Assembly: GCF_000961885.1 (NCBI RefSeq)
Contig: NZ_JZKH01000001.1
Coordinates: 248,001 to 312,000, forward strand
DNA: 64,000 nucleotides
Direction of reading: 5' to 3'
DNA from: Streptomyces rubellomurinus
GTDB taxonomy: Bacteria; Actinomycetota; Actinomycetes; Streptomycetales; Streptomycetaceae
Notes under the pieces: model-generated
What the model saw: only the letters and a program-made list of their open reading frames with translations
Told to the model about the DNA's origin: nothing
Database searches by the model: none
Translations under genes and position numbers: made by a program
In this document: positions 15,056 through 24,711 of the stretch, piece after piece
Layout of the letters: each line of letters opens with the position of its first letter
How positions within the stretch are numbered: the stretch's first letter is position 1

Positions 15056-15802
15056 ATGATCGTTCTTGTCGGCATCCTCATCGTGGTGGCCGGATTCGCC
15101 ACCCGGCGAAATCCGCTCCTCGTCGTCGGCGCGGCCGGCATCGTCACCGGCCTGCTGGGCGGGCTGAGCCCGGTGAAGGTCCTGGAGACGTTCGGGACGG
15201 GCTTCGCCTCCAGCCGCTCGGTGACCCTCTTCGCCGTCACCCTGCCGGTCATCGGCCTCCTGGAGCGCCACGGCCTGCAGGAGCAGGCCCGCACCCTGAT
15301 GAACCGGCTCGCGAAGGTCAGCGCCGGCCGCCTGCTCGCCTGCTACCTGGTGATCCGTCAGCTCGGCGCCGCCCTCGGGCTCACCGCGCTCGGCGGGCAT
15401 CCCCAGGCGGTGCGGCCGATGATCGCGCCGATGGCGGAGGCCGCGGTCGAGCGCCGCCACGGCACCCTGACGGAGAAGGCCCGCGAACGGCTGCGCTCCT
15501 TCGCCGCGAGCGCCGACAACGTCGGCCTGTTCTTCGGCGAGGACTGCTTCCTCGCCGTCGGCTCGATCCTCCTGATCACCGGCTTCGTCAACGCGACCTA
15601 CCACACCAGCCTGGAGCCGGTGCAGCTCGCGCTGTGGGCCGTCCCCACCGCGGTCTGCGCCACCCTCGTCCACGGCCTGCGGCTGCTGCGGCTGGACACC
15701 GTCCTCGCCCGGGACCTGGCCACCGCGTCCGGCCGCCCCGCCGACGCCCCCGCCGGCGCCCGCACCGCCGCCGCCACCCTCACCGCGGAGGACAGCAAGT
15801 GA
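15056..15802 (+). CDS. DUF969 family membrane protein
   Basis: A 248-aa integral membrane protein matching DUF969: it opens with MIVLVGILIVVAGFATRRNP, and later has VTLFAVTLPVIGLLERHGLQ and YLVIRQLGAALGLTALGGHP, followed by the loop VGLFFGEDCFLAVGSILL. About six hydrophobic segments are visible, then a polar, Ala/Thr-rich tail. DUF969 and DUF979 genes are usually paired and are known to co-occur with pcp and 5-oxoprolinase genes. Together they are thought to form a transporter, possibly for 5-oxoproline. Here it overlaps the DUF979 gene by GTGA. The ATG at 15056 is chosen because it matches the family N-terminus; an upstream extension would be Arg/Pro-rich. Confidence 0.9.
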   Translation: MIVLVGILIVVAGFATRRNPLLVVGAAGIVTGLLGGLSPVKVLETFGTGFASSRSVTLFAVTLPVIGLLERHGLQEQARTLMNRLAKVSAGRLLACYLVIRQLGAALGLTALGGHPQAVRPMIAPMAEAAVERRHGTLTEKARERLRSFAASADNVGLFFGEDCFLAVGSILLITGFVNATYHTSLEPVQLALWAVPTAVCATLVHGLRLLRLDTVLARDLATASGRPADAPAGARTAAATLTAEDSK

Positions 15803-16767
15803 TCAAGGTCGAATGGCTGTACTGGCTCGTCGGCGCCGTCTTCCTCGCGATGGCCGTGCAGATGGCGGCCGACCGCAGCAACCCCAAGCGGTTCGGCAGC
15901 GCCGCCTTCTGGGGCCTGTTCGGCGCGAGCTTCGTCTACGGCACGTGGGTCGCCGACAAGAGCGCGCCCGCCGCGCCCCTGGGTGCGGCCGTGCTCGCCA
16001 TGATCTGCCTGGGCGGCCTCGGCTTCACCGGGCGCGGCACGCCCACGACCACCACCCCCGAGCAGCGGGCCGCCTCCGCCGCCCGTCTCGGCAGCCGGCT
16101 GTTCGTCCCCGCGCTCACCCTGCCGCTGGTCGCGCTGACCTGCGCCACCCTCCTCAAGGACGTGCACCTGGGCAGCGGCCTGCTGCTCCAGTCCGGCAGC
16201 GAGGCGCTGCTCGGGCTCGGCATCGGCACGCTCGTCGCCCTGGCCGTCGCTCACCTCCTCACCCGCGAGCGCAGGCCCGTCACCGCCCTGCACGCCGGCC
16301 GCTCACTGGTGGAGGCCATCGGCTGGGCGCTGCTGCTGCCCCAACTCCTCGCCGTGCTCGGCACGATCTTCCAGGCCTCCGGGGTCGGCACCCAGGTCGG
16401 CCGGATCACCACGCACTTCCTGCCGGACGGCAACACCTACGCGGCGGTGGCGCTCTACTGCCTCGGCATGGCCCTGTTCACCGTCATCATGGGCAACGCC
16501 TTCGCCGCGTTCCCCGTCATGACCGCCGCCATCGGCTGGCCCGTCCTGATCACCCAGTTGCACGGCAACCCGGCGGTCGTCCTGGCCGTGGGCATGCTGG
16601 CCGGCTTCTGCGGCACCCTCGCCACCCCGATGGCCGCCAACTTCAACCTGGTCCCGGCCACCCTGCTCGAACTCAAGGACCAGTACGGGCCGATCAAGGC
16701 CCAACTGCCCACCGCTGGCGTCCTGTTGGTGTGCAACATCGCCATCATGTCGCTGTTCGCGTTCTGA
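15799..16767 (+). CDS. DUF979 family membrane protein
   Basis: A 322-aa membrane protein matching DUF979. It starts with a GTG (15799) overlapping the DUF969 stop, and reads IKVEWLYWLVGAVFLAMAVQ. About nine hydrophobic stretches follow. Conserved-looking polar segments in the membrane part include EAIGWALLLPQLLAVLGTIF, MGNAFAAFPVMTAAIGWP and GTLATPMAANFNLVPATLLE. It is the partner of DUF969. Gene order DUF969-DUF979-pcp beside pxpABC suggests a two-component carrier for pyroglutamate or pyroglutamyl peptides. The mechanism is not established and neither protein has an ATP-binding motif. pcp follows after 33 bp. Confidence 0.92.
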   Translation: MIKVEWLYWLVGAVFLAMAVQMAADRSNPKRFGSAAFWGLFGASFVYGTWVADKSAPAAPLGAAVLAMICLGGLGFTGRGTPTTTTPEQRAASAARLGSRLFVPALTLPLVALTCATLLKDVHLGSGLLLQSGSEALLGLGIGTLVALAVAHLLTRERRPVTALHAGRSLVEAIGWALLLPQLLAVLGTIFQASGVGTQVGRITTHFLPDGNTYAAVALYCLGMALFTVIMGNAFAAFPVMTAAIGWPVLITQLHGNPAVVLAVGMLAGFCGTLATPMAANFNLVPATLLELKDQYGPIKAQLPTAGVLLVCNIAIMSLFAF

Positions 16768-16800
16768 CCTCTCCACCTCACAGGAAGGCTCCGCCCGCCC

Positions 16801-17442
16801 ATGACCCGGGTCCTGCTCACCGGCTTCGAGCCGTTCGACGGCGCCGCCCTCAACCCGTCCTGGGAGGTCGCCCGCCTCGTCGCCGAGCAGCCGCCCGCGG
16901 GGATGGAGGTCACCCCCGTCCGGCTGAGCTGCGTCTTCGGGCGGGCGGCCGAGGAACTGCGGACGGCGGTGCGCGGCAGCGACCCGGACGTGGTGCTCTG
17001 CCTCGGCCAGGCGACCGGCCGCCCGGACGTCGGCGTCGAGCGCATCGCCGTCAACGTCGACGACGCGCGCATCCCGGACAACGCGGGTCGGCAGCCGGTG
17101 GACCGGCCCGTCGTCCCCGGCGGCCCCGCCGCCTACTTCGCCGCGCTGCCGGTGAAGGCGTGCGTGGCCGCCGTCCGGGAGGCCGGCTTGCCGGCCTCCC
17201 TGTCCCACAGCGCCGGGACGTTCGTCTGCAACCACGTCTTCTACGCGCTGATGCACCTGATCGCCACCGAACGCCCCCCCACCCGCGGCGGCTTCGTCCA
17301 CCTGCCCGCGCTGCCCGAACAGGTCCTCGACCGGGCTCAGCCCTCCCTGCCCGCCGCCACGGCCGCCCACGCCGTGCGCGCCCTGCTCACGGCCTCGACC
17401 CGCCCCACCGACCTGCGCACCCCGGAGGGGACCGCCCACTGA
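16801..17442 (+). CDS. pcp: Pyroglutamyl-peptidase I (peptidase C15)
   Basis: A 213-aa cytoplasmic cysteine peptidase that removes N-terminal pyroglutamate from peptides. The family start TRVLLTGFEPFDGAALNPSW is nearly canonical. The catalytic triad can be assigned to E80 (GVERIAVN), C143 (GTFVCNHVFY) and H167 (FVHLPALPEQ), matching the spacing of the Bacillus enzyme (E81, C144, H168). The length is typical. It is the third gene of the DUF969-DUF979-pcp unit. The released 5-oxoproline would be opened to glutamate by PxpABC from the divergent unit, so the two units make a closed peptide-to-glutamate route. Confidence 0.97.
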   Translation: MTRVLLTGFEPFDGAALNPSWEVARLVAEQPPAGMEVTPVRLSCVFGRAAEELRTAVRGSDPDVVLCLGQATGRPDVGVERIAVNVDDARIPDNAGRQPVDRPVVPGGPAAYFAALPVKACVAAVREAGLPASLSHSAGTFVCNHVFYALMHLIATERPPTRGGFVHLPALPEQVLDRAQPSLPAATAAHAVRALLTASTRPTDLRTPEGTAH

Positions 17443-17555
17443 CGCGGCGTCCCTCTGCGGGGATCTGATGGAGACACAGGTGACGTGCGGGTAATTTTTG
17501 GCGGTTATCGTATGAACAATCATCAAACTCCGCCCTCTGTCCCGAAGGTACGTCC

Positions 17556-19205
17556 TTGCTCCACAAGCAGTCCCACCGTCTCCTCCGAGCGGCGTCGCTC
17601 GCGCTCGCCACCGCCGTCCTCGCCGCCATGCCGACCGCCCCGGCCTTCGCCGACCCCGCAACACCCGTACCGCCGGGGGGCGTTGAGAGCAGCCCGACCC
17701 CGCACCTCGACGCCGTGGAACAGGCCCTGCGTGAGGTCTCCCCCGGCCTGGAGGGCACGGTCTGGCAGCGGACCGCCGGCAACGCCCTCGACGCACCCGC
17801 CGACGACCCGGCCGGCTGGCTGCTCCAGACGCCCGCCTGCTGGGGCGACCCGAAGTGCACCGACCGGCCCGGCACCCGGCAGCTGCTGGCCCGGATGACC
17901 GACACGATCGGCAGCGCCACCCGCACGGTCGACATCTCCACCCTCGCGCCGTTCCCGAACGGCGCCTTCGAGGACGCCATCGTGGCCGGGCTCAAGTCCG
18001 CCGCGGCCAAGGGCAACCACCTCCAGGTGCGGATCCTGGTCGGCGCGGCCCCGCTCCTCAACGTCACCGCGCTGCCCACCCGCTACCGCGACGAACTGGT
18101 CGGCAGGCTCGGCGACGCGGCCGACCGGATCACGCTCACCGTCGCGTCGATGACCACCGCCAAGACGGCGTTCTCCTGGAACCACTCCAAGCTCCTGGTG
18201 GTGGACGGACAGCGGGTGATCACCGGCGGCATCAACAACTGGAAGGACGACTACCTCGACACCACGCACCCGGTGTCGGACGTCGACCTCGCGCTGACCG
18301 GCCCGGCCGCGACCACCGCCGGGCGCTACCTGGACACGCTCTGGGACTGGACCTGCCGCAACACCGGCCCGCTCTCCGCCGCCTGGTTCGCCTCCTCCCA
18401 CGGCGCCGCCTGCAACCCCACCCTGGAACAGGACGCCAACCCGGCACCCGCCGCCGCGACCGGCAGCACCCCGGTCATCGCGGTCGGCGGCCTCGGCGTC
18501 GGCATCCGGGACACGGACCCTTCCTCCGGCCACCGGTTCACCCCGGCCACCTCCCCGGCCGTCAGCTGCGGGCCGATCGGCGTGCACGACTACACCAACA
18601 CCGACCGCGGCTACGCCACCGTCAACCCCGAGGAGAGCGCGCTGCGCACCCTCATCGCGAGCGCGACCGGCCACATCGAGATCTCCCAGCAGGACCTGAA
18701 CGGCACCTGCCCGCCGATGCCGCGCTACGACGTCAAGCTGTACGACACCCTGGCCGCCAAGCTCGCGGCCGGCGTCAAGGTCCGGATCGTGGTCAGCGAC
18801 CCCGCCAACCGCGGCCGGGTCGGCAGCGGCGGCTACTCGCAGATCAAGTCGCTCAACGAGGTCAGCGACGCGCTGCTGAACCACCTGACCACCCTGACCG
18901 GCAGCAGCGGGAGCGCGCGCACGGCGATGTGCCAGAACCTCCAGCTCGCCTCGTTCCGCGCCGCCCCGACCCCCACCTGGGCCGACGGCCACCCGTACGC
19001 GCTGCACCACAAGCTGGTCTCGGTCGACGGCTCGGCGTTCTTCATCGGCTCCAAGAACCTCTACCCGGCCTACCTCCAGGACTTCGGCTACATCGTCGAG
19101 GACGCCAAGGCCGCGGAGCAGTTGAACACCGGCCTGCTGGCCCCGCAGTGGCAGTACTCGCAGGCGACGGCGACCTACGACTACGCCCGCGGCATCTGCG
19201 GCTGA
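17556..19205 (+). CDS. Secreted phospholipase D
   Basis: A 549-aa exported phospholipase D of the Streptomyces type (phosphatidylcholine to phosphatidic acid plus choline, with transphosphatidylation known in the family). Residues 1-32 form a signal peptide ending in AFA. The two HxKxxxxD active-site motifs are intact: H210-K212-D217 in [11 protein letters not shown], followed by [10 protein letters not shown], and H484-K486-D491 in [10 protein letters not shown], followed by [10 protein letters not shown]. The mature length of about 515 residues matches known streptomycete enzymes. The start is TTG at 17556, seven bases after GAAGG. An AT-richer stretch at 17490-17525 should hold the promoter. 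A hairpin follows the stop, so the gene is monocistronic. Confidence 0.96.
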   Translation: MLHKQSHRLLRAASLALATAVLAAMPTAPAFADPATPVPPGGVESSPTPHLDAVEQALREVSPGLEGTVWQRTAGNALDAPADDPAGWLLQTPACWGDPKCTDRPGTRQLLARMTDTIGSATRTVDISTLAPFPNGAFEDAIVAGLKSAAAKGNHLQVRILVGAAPLLNVTALPTRYRDELVGRLGDAADRITLTVASMTTAKTAFSWNHSKLLVVDGQRVITGGINNWKDDYLDTTHPVSDVDLALTGPAATTAGRYLDTLWDWTCRNTGPLSAAWFASSHGAACNPTLEQDANPAPAAATGSTPVIAVGGLGVGIRDTDPSSGHRFTPATSPAVSCGPIGVHDYTNTDRGYATVNPEESALRTLIASATGHIEISQQDLNGTCPPMPRYDVKLYDTLAAKLAAGVKVRIVVSDPANRGRVGSGGYSQIKSLNEVSDALLNHLTTLTGSSGSARTAMCQNLQLASFRAAPTPTWADGHPYALHHKLVSVDGSAFFIGSKNLYPAYLQDFGYIVEDAKAAEQLNTGLLAPQWQYSQATATYDYARGICG

Positions 19206-19214
19206 GCCCCTTTG

Positions 19215-19243
19215 GCGGGGCGGCGGAAGCGCCGCCGCCCCGC
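19215..19243 (+). terminator. Hairpin terminator of phospholipase D
   Basis: A 12-bp perfect stem (19215-19226 with 19232-19243) and 5-nt loop begin 10 bp after the stop codon. Confidence 0.75.
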
Positions 19244-19332
19244 CGCCCCGCCGCCCGGTTGCAGCCGGCCGTCCGCTGCGAAACCCTGGGGAGTGAGGCC
19301 CCCATCACCTCTGCAGCCTTGGGGCTCATGAG

Positions 19333-22300
19333 ATGCCTGACATCCGCATTGACAGCAGCAGCCTCACCTTCCCGCAGTTCATGATCGCCGGGCTGAACGT
19401 CCCGTCCATCGACGGGTCGGCCGCACCGACGATCTCCCTGGCGCCCGGGGTCTACAGCGTCGCGCAGGTGTCCGACCAAGAGGAGAGCTTCCACTTCAAG
19501 GTCACCCAGGAGGGCACCGTCGATTTCGACGCGACCTTCGACGGCTTCCTCGAAGGCCGCGGGACGACCACGCTGGTGCTGCACGGATTCCCGGTCACGA
19601 TCGACGCCCGCGCCCTGTCGCACGATCTGCTCCTGGCCATCACCACCGGCGCGGGAACGCTGTCGCGGGAGACGGCGCACGACGTCCGACTGTTACCCGC
19701 GCCGGCCTACACGTTCCAGCTCTCCAGAGGAAATACGGACTACGGGTTTGCCGTGACCCATGACGGCCGGGTCGTTCTGGACCCGACCCTTCTGGGCTTC
19801 GCCGAGGTCACCGACCGGTCGATGGTGATTCACGGATTCACCATCACCCTCGACGCGAGAGAACTCTCCCACGGCCTGACACCAGAACTGCCCAACTGGT
19901 CGGGCGGTAACCTCTCCCGCACCGACACGAACGAATTGGCACTGATCCCGTTCGGGGAATACGCGTTCTTCCTGGTGGATGGGATGTCCCCCTTCACGTT
20001 CGGCCTCACCCGCCAAGGCCGGATCGTGATCGACGACGCCTTCGCCGGCTTCGCCAGGGCGTCCTGGCGGACGCTGACCGTCTTCGGGTACCGGCTCATC
20101 GTTGACGGCCGGGCGCTTCCCTTCGACTTGAAGCCCAAGTTTTTCGGTCCGGCCGAAGCCCCGCTCTCGCGCACCACCACGCACGAGCTCACGCTCATAC
20201 CGGCCCCGCAGTGGGCACTCAACCCGATCGGGGAGCCCGGCGCCCCCGTTGCGATCGGCCTGGCCCCCGATGGCACCGTCACCCAGATCGAATCGCCCGG
20301 CGGGCTGATCGTGACGCTCTCCCCCGTGACCGTCCCGCGGGAGAGCGCCCTCGGGCTGCGCCGGGCGCTCGACGACGCCCGGCTGGAGCACGACCTCGCG
20401 CAGCTGGACGCGGACGCGAGGGCCGTCACGCTGGAGCGGGTCCGTGCCTGGGTGGCGAGCCAACCGGCCTCGGATGTGCCGCTGTTCAGCGCCGCCAGCA
20501 ACAAGCTGCGCATGGAGGAGAACGGCCAGAGCAACCGACTGCGCGACCTGGCGGCGCTGGGTGCGAAGGTCGACGCCGCCGCCCAGCGGCTCGCCGACTC
20601 GCTCGACGCGGAGGCCCCGCTGTTCGGCCGGCGGACCTCCGTTCCCATCGCCCTGCTGCCGGTGCGGATCGAGACCAAGTGGTCCGCCGACCGACGCAGC
20701 ATCAAGGCGCGCGTCTACCCCGACGACATCCACGTCGACTCCTTCGAGCCCCGGCTGACCCCCGCGGAACTCGACGCGGCCCAGAAGTACTGGCAGGCAC
20801 CCGGTGCGCAGGCGTGGCAGGACCTGCTCCGCGTGGTCAGCGCGCCCCGGGCGGCCTGGGCGACCCGCGCAGCCCGTCCCGGGGCCGCGACCGCTCCGCA
20901 GCTGCGCGACCCCGGGCCCCGGCGCGCCCCCCGGGTCACGACGCTGCCGAGTCGCTGGCGCTTCCTCGGACTGGTCGACGGACGGGCGGTCGTCGACCAG
21001 GTGGGCGTGGACATTCCCGATCCGCTGCCGCTCGGCCTGCTCGCCGCGGACGAGGCGGCGCCCGACCACCAACACGCCGAGTGGGCGGTCGACTTCCGCA
21101 CCGCGGTGGACGTCGGCATGGCGGCGGAGCTGGTCCTGCCGCCCGGCTACGACCACCTGGACCAGCTCTTCGTCATCGGGGTGAGCGATCTGGAACCGGA
21201 GGCCGGCGCCGAACGGCTGGGCCAGTGCCTGCAGGGCCACCTGTTCAGCGACGGGTTCGACGTCCTGCCGGTGGGGGCGCCGACGAACAACACGCCCGAC
21301 ACCCGTACGGCGTGGTCCGCACGGCCGACCCCGATGCCCCCCGGCCCGCCGCCGACACTGCTGAAGGGGACGGACGGGGCCCGCCTCGCGGACGCGCTCG
21401 GCCTGGGCGACGGAAGCTTCCTCGGCGAGTGCGCGGGGGCCGCGCGGGACGGCGACAGCGCGATCGCCGCGCTGTCGCTGCTGAGCTGGTGGACCCTCGT
21501 CGACGAGGTCCGGAGCGACGCCGTCCTGACGGACGACAATCCCCGGGGCTCGGTCCTCAAGGACCGCAACGCCCAGTGGTTGACGATCAGGAGCCACCTG
21601 GCCGACCACGTGCGCAGCCGCGGTCCGCTGCCGACCGTGCGGGTCGGGCGGCAGCCGTACGGGCTGCTCCCGGTGACGGCGCTGGACGAGTGGGTGCCGG
21701 CCGCCCCGGACGGGGCCGACGCCCTGATCGTGCCCTGGCTGCAGCGGCTGCGGCACCACTGGCGCGCCGCGCTGACCCCGGGCTGGATTCCGCGGGTCAC
21801 CGACGGCACCCCGGCCGACTGGATCGCGGCGGACATCCTCACCCGGCTGCCGGTGTCGAACGACATCGTCATCCGGCGCGAACTCACCTCCCGGGGAGGT
21901 CTCATCAGGTTCGACGGCATCAGCCTGCGCGCACCCGCTCCGACGGTGGCGCTGGGCGGGATCCGGTCCGGGTTGCGGTGGGCGCTCCCGTCCGAGCTCA
22001 TCAGCAACCTCGCCTGGACGTCGAACACGAAGCCGCCGGACTACGCCCTTGTCCCGCGGCGGCTCGCGCCGAACGCCGACAAGTACGCGGCCCTGTTCGC
22101 CAACAGCGCTCGGCGCCTCGCCGACGCGGTGGGGCTGCTCAGGGGCGAGCTGACCCAGGAGCAGTTCCTCACGCGCTGGCCGATGACCGCGGACGGGAAC
22201 CCCGCCCCCACCCGGCCGCCGACGATCTTCGGTGAATTCGGCTTCCCGCCCCCGCAGGGGGCCACCGACCTGGTCCTCGTGATGCTGAACTCCGACCTCC

Positions 22301-24708
22301 ACGGCTTGTTCGTGTCCTTCGGGAGCAGCCACCCCGACGACGTGGTCGACCTCGCCTACCACATCCCCTCCGCCGTCGACCTGCTGATCGCCATGCGGCA
22401 GTCGGGCACCGCCTCCGCACAGCAGCTGGCCGACCAGCTGGCGGCCGCCACCTCCGGACTTCCGGCGGCCGACACGGTGCTGGCCGGGCTGACGGCGCTC
22501 GCGGACGTCCCGGCGGACGACTACCTGCCACTCGCCTTCGAGTTGCTGGACGTCTGCTCCCACCGGTGGGACGCCTGGGCCACCTCGCTGGCCACTCGGC
22601 GGCTCGGCGAGACCCGGGCGGCCGGCGTGCGGGGCGTCCGGATCGGCGGGTACGGCTGGGTGGAGAACCTCTACCCCGGCACGGCCAGGCCGTCGGACGG
22701 GTTCCTCCACGCGCCCTCGCTGCACCACGCGGCGACCGCCGCCGTGCTGCGGTCGGGCTTCCTCGCCCACCAGGGCGCCCCGGCACCCGGGGGCGACAGC
22801 GACACCACCCCGCCCGCCGACGGTTCGGCCTCGCCGTTCGCCGTCGACCTGTCGTCCCGGCGGGCCAGGACCGCCCGCCGGCTGCTCGGCGGCGTCCACC
22901 GGGGCCAGAACCTCGGCGCGCTGCTCGGCTACCGGTTCGAGCGGGCGCTGCACGAGGCGCACCTGGACCAGCAGAAGGACGCCTTCCGCCAGGCGTTCCC
23001 GGTACCCGTCGCCCCGGCGCCCCCGACCGGCACGCCCGGCCCCGACCCCCTGTGGGAGCGCAGCTCCGAGGCGATCGCCGCCCGGAACGTGGTGGACGGG
23101 GTCGCCCTCGCCCGGGCGCACGGCGCGGGCAGGGTGGACGCGGTCCTCGCCGCCAAGGGCTTTCCGGCCGCCGACCCGGGCACCCGGCCGATGCTGGACG
23201 ATCTGGTGCAGGCGCTCGACGCGGTGAGCGACCTGCTGCTGGCCGAGAGCGTCCACCAGTTGGTCGGCGGCAACCCGATGCGCGCCGGTCTCGCCGCCGA
23301 CACGCTGGGCAGTGGCGAGCAGGTGCCGGACCGGATCGACGTCCTGCGCACCCCGCACCGCGGGCGGGCCGTCACCCACCGGATCGCGGCGGTGCTGCCG
23401 AGCGACCCGGCGCGACCCGCCGGCTGGGGAACGGACGCCTTCTCGGCGCTCGAACCGCGGGTCGACGCCTGGATCGCCGACCTGCTCGGCCCGGCCGCCG
23501 GCTGGACGCTGTCCGGCACGGTCGCGGACGGGCCGGCCCCGCGTCCGTTCACCGTGACGCTCGACCAGGTGGGGTTCAGCGCCCTCGGTCTCGTGCTGGA
23601 CGTCTCCGGCACCGTGCACCGGCGGCTGCGGGCCAGGATCCGCGAGCTGAGCGGGGCCGCGGGCCCGGAGGTCGGGTTCGGGCAGGGCTGGGACGAGCTG
23701 CGCGCGGTGGCCGGCCGGATCCAGGGGCTCCTGCTCGGCGCCGGTCCGCTGTTGCCGTCCCACCTGGTCGACGACCCGGCCGCGCCGGATCCGGGGGCGC
23801 CGGCGGGCCAGGCGGTCCCGGGACTCGATCAAGTGCGCACCCGCGTGGCCGAGTTCGTCGCGAACGTCCGCACCCCCGAGCAGCGGGACGCGCTGGGGAT
23901 CGAGGGCGACCCGGCCCGGCTCGACGCGCTGACGGCGGACTCGACCGCCCCCGGCTGGCTCGGCGAGGTCACCCGGGTGCTGGCGGAGTTCCTCGGGGCC
24001 GGGATCCCGTTGACACCGGTGCTCTCCGGCACCGCCCTGCCGCCGCCGGCGGACGGCGCGACCGGGTCGGCGGTGGCCGACTGGGTGCGCCGGTTCGCCA
24101 AGGTCCGTCCCGCCGTGCGGACCTGGTACGAGACCCTGCTGCTGGCGGAGGCCCGGGCCGGCCGGGCGAGCCGGCTGTCCGCCTCGCAGCTGCCGCCGGA
24201 CGGCGCCTGGATCGGCGGCCGCTTCGACCCGCTCGCACGGCCGCCGGCCCGCCGGCACCTGGTCCGTCACACCGTCGCCGACCTGCCGGACGGCGGGCCG
24301 GTCGCGGGGATGGTGTTCGACGAGTGGGTCGAGGTCCTCCCGGGCGCGGACGCCCTGGCCGCCGAACGGGCGCGGACGGACGGCGTCCCGGCGAACGGTG
24401 CCCCAGCGGACGTCGTCGCGGCGGAGTCGGAGCTGACCGGGGTGTCGTTCCACTTCGACCGGCCCGACGCCAAGGCCCCGCAGGCGGTGCTGATCGCGGT
24501 GCCGCCCGACACCACCCGCGGCTGGACGGCGGACGGCCTCGCGCTCGTCGTGCGGGACACCCTCGAACTGGCCAAGATGCGCGCCGTCGACCTCGCCGAC
24601 CTTCCGCTGCTGGACAACATCCTCCCGGCCTGCCGGGTGGGCGACGGCGGTATCACGGACCTGGCGGCCGCGATCAGGCAGTTCTGGATCGACCTGGCGG
24701 AGGACTGA
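19333..24708 (+). CDS. Giant protein of unknown function with N-terminal repeats (1791 aa)
   Basis: I do not recognise a characterised family. Residues ~31-330 hold three full and one partial copy of an ~80-residue beta-rich repeat with the core F-x-V-T-x-D-G-x-V-x-x-D, GF, then HGFxIxxDARxLSHxL. Residues ~340-440 look helical (LGLRRALDDARLEHDLAQLD). A large C-terminal region (~440-1791) follows, with segments such as VRVGRQPYGLLPV (near 769), YALVPRRLAPNADKYAALFA and VADWVRRFAKVRPAVRTWYE. I see no signal peptide, membrane helix, Walker motif or catalytic signature. Codon 121 is TTA (19693-19695), so translation should need the bldA tRNA. Codon use in the first ~280 residues looks less GC-biased than the rest. 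The stop lies 3 bp before the 543-aa gene, with which it forms an operon. The ATG at 19333 has only a weak ribosome-binding site. Confidence 0.9.
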   Translation: MPDIRIDSSSLTFPQFMIAGLNVPSIDGSAAPTISLAPGVYSVAQVSDQEESFHFKVTQEGTVDFDATFDGFLEGRGTTTLVLHGFPVTIDARALSHDLLLAITTGAGTLSRETAHDVRLLPAPAYTFQLSRGNTDYGFAVTHDGRVVLDPTLLGFAEVTDRSMVIHGFTITLDARELSHGLTPELPNWSGGNLSRTDTNELALIPFGEYAFFLVDGMSPFTFGLTRQGRIVIDDAFAGFARASWRTLTVFGYRLIVDGRALPFDLKPKFFGPAEAPLSRTTTHELTLIPAPQWALNPIGEPGAPVAIGLAPDGTVTQIESPGGLIVTLSPVTVPRESALGLRRALDDARLEHDLAQLDADARAVTLERVRAWVASQPASDVPLFSAASNKLRMEENGQSNRLRDLAALGAKVDAAAQRLADSLDAEAPLFGRRTSVPIALLPVRIETKWSADRRSIKARVYPDDIHVDSFEPRLTPAELDAAQKYWQAPGAQAWQDLLRVVSAPRAAWATRAARPGAATAPQLRDPGPRRAPRVTTLPSRWRFLGLVDGRAVVDQVGVDIPDPLPLGLLAADEAAPDHQHAEWAVDFRTAVDVGMAAELVLPPGYDHLDQLFVIGVSDLEPEAGAERLGQCLQGHLFSDGFDVLPVGAPTNNTPDTRTAWSARPTPMPPGPPPTLLKGTDGARLADALGLGDGSFLGECAGAARDGDSAIAALSLLSWWTLVDEVRSDAVLTDDNPRGSVLKDRNAQWLTIRSHLADHVRSRGPLPTVRVGRQPYGLLPVTALDEWVPAAPDGADALIVPWLQRLRHHWRAALTPGWIPRVTDGTPADWIAADILTRLPVSNDIVIRRELTSRGGLIRFDGISLRAPAPTVALGGIRSGLRWALPSELISNLAWTSNTKPPDYALVPRRLAPNADKYAALFANSARRLADAVGLLRGELTQEQFLTRWPMTADGNPAPTRPPTIFGEFGFPPPQGATDLVLVMLNSDLHGLFVSFGSSHPDDVVDLAYHIPSAVDLLIAMRQSGTASAQQLADQLAAATSGLPAADTVLAGLTALADVPADDYLPLAFELLDVCSHRWDAWATSLATRRLGETRAAGVRGVRIGGYGWVENLYPGTARPSDGFLHAPSLHHAATAAVLRSGFLAHQGAPAPGGDSDTTPPADGSASPFAVDLSSRRARTARRLLGGVHRGQNLGALLGYRFERALHEAHLDQQKDAFRQAFPVPVAPAPPTGTPGPDPLWERSSEAIAARNVVDGVALARAHGAGRVDAVLAAKGFPAADPGTRPMLDDLVQALDAVSDLLLAESVHQLVGGNPMRAGLAADTLGSGEQVPDRIDVLRTPHRGRAVTHRIAAVLPSDPARPAGWGTDAFSALEPRVDAWIADLLGPAAGWTLSGTVADGPAPRPFTVTLDQVGFSALGLVLDVSGTVHRRLRARIRELSGAAGPEVGFGQGWDELRAVAGRIQGLLLGAGPLLPSHLVDDPAAPDPGAPAGQAVPGLDQVRTRVAEFVANVRTPEQRDALGIEGDPARLDALTADSTAPGWLGEVTRVLAEFLGAGIPLTPVLSGTALPPPADGATGSAVADWVRRFAKVRPAVRTWYETLLLAEARAGRASRLSASQLPPDGAWIGGRFDPLARPPARRHLVRHTVADLPDGGPVAGMVFDEWVEVLPGADALAAERARTDGVPANGAPADVVAAESELTGVSFHFDRPDAKAPQAVLIAVPPDTTRGWTADGLALVVRDTLELAKMRAVDLADLPLLDNILPACRVGDGGITDLAAAIRQFWIDLAED

Positions 24709-24711
24709 CCG

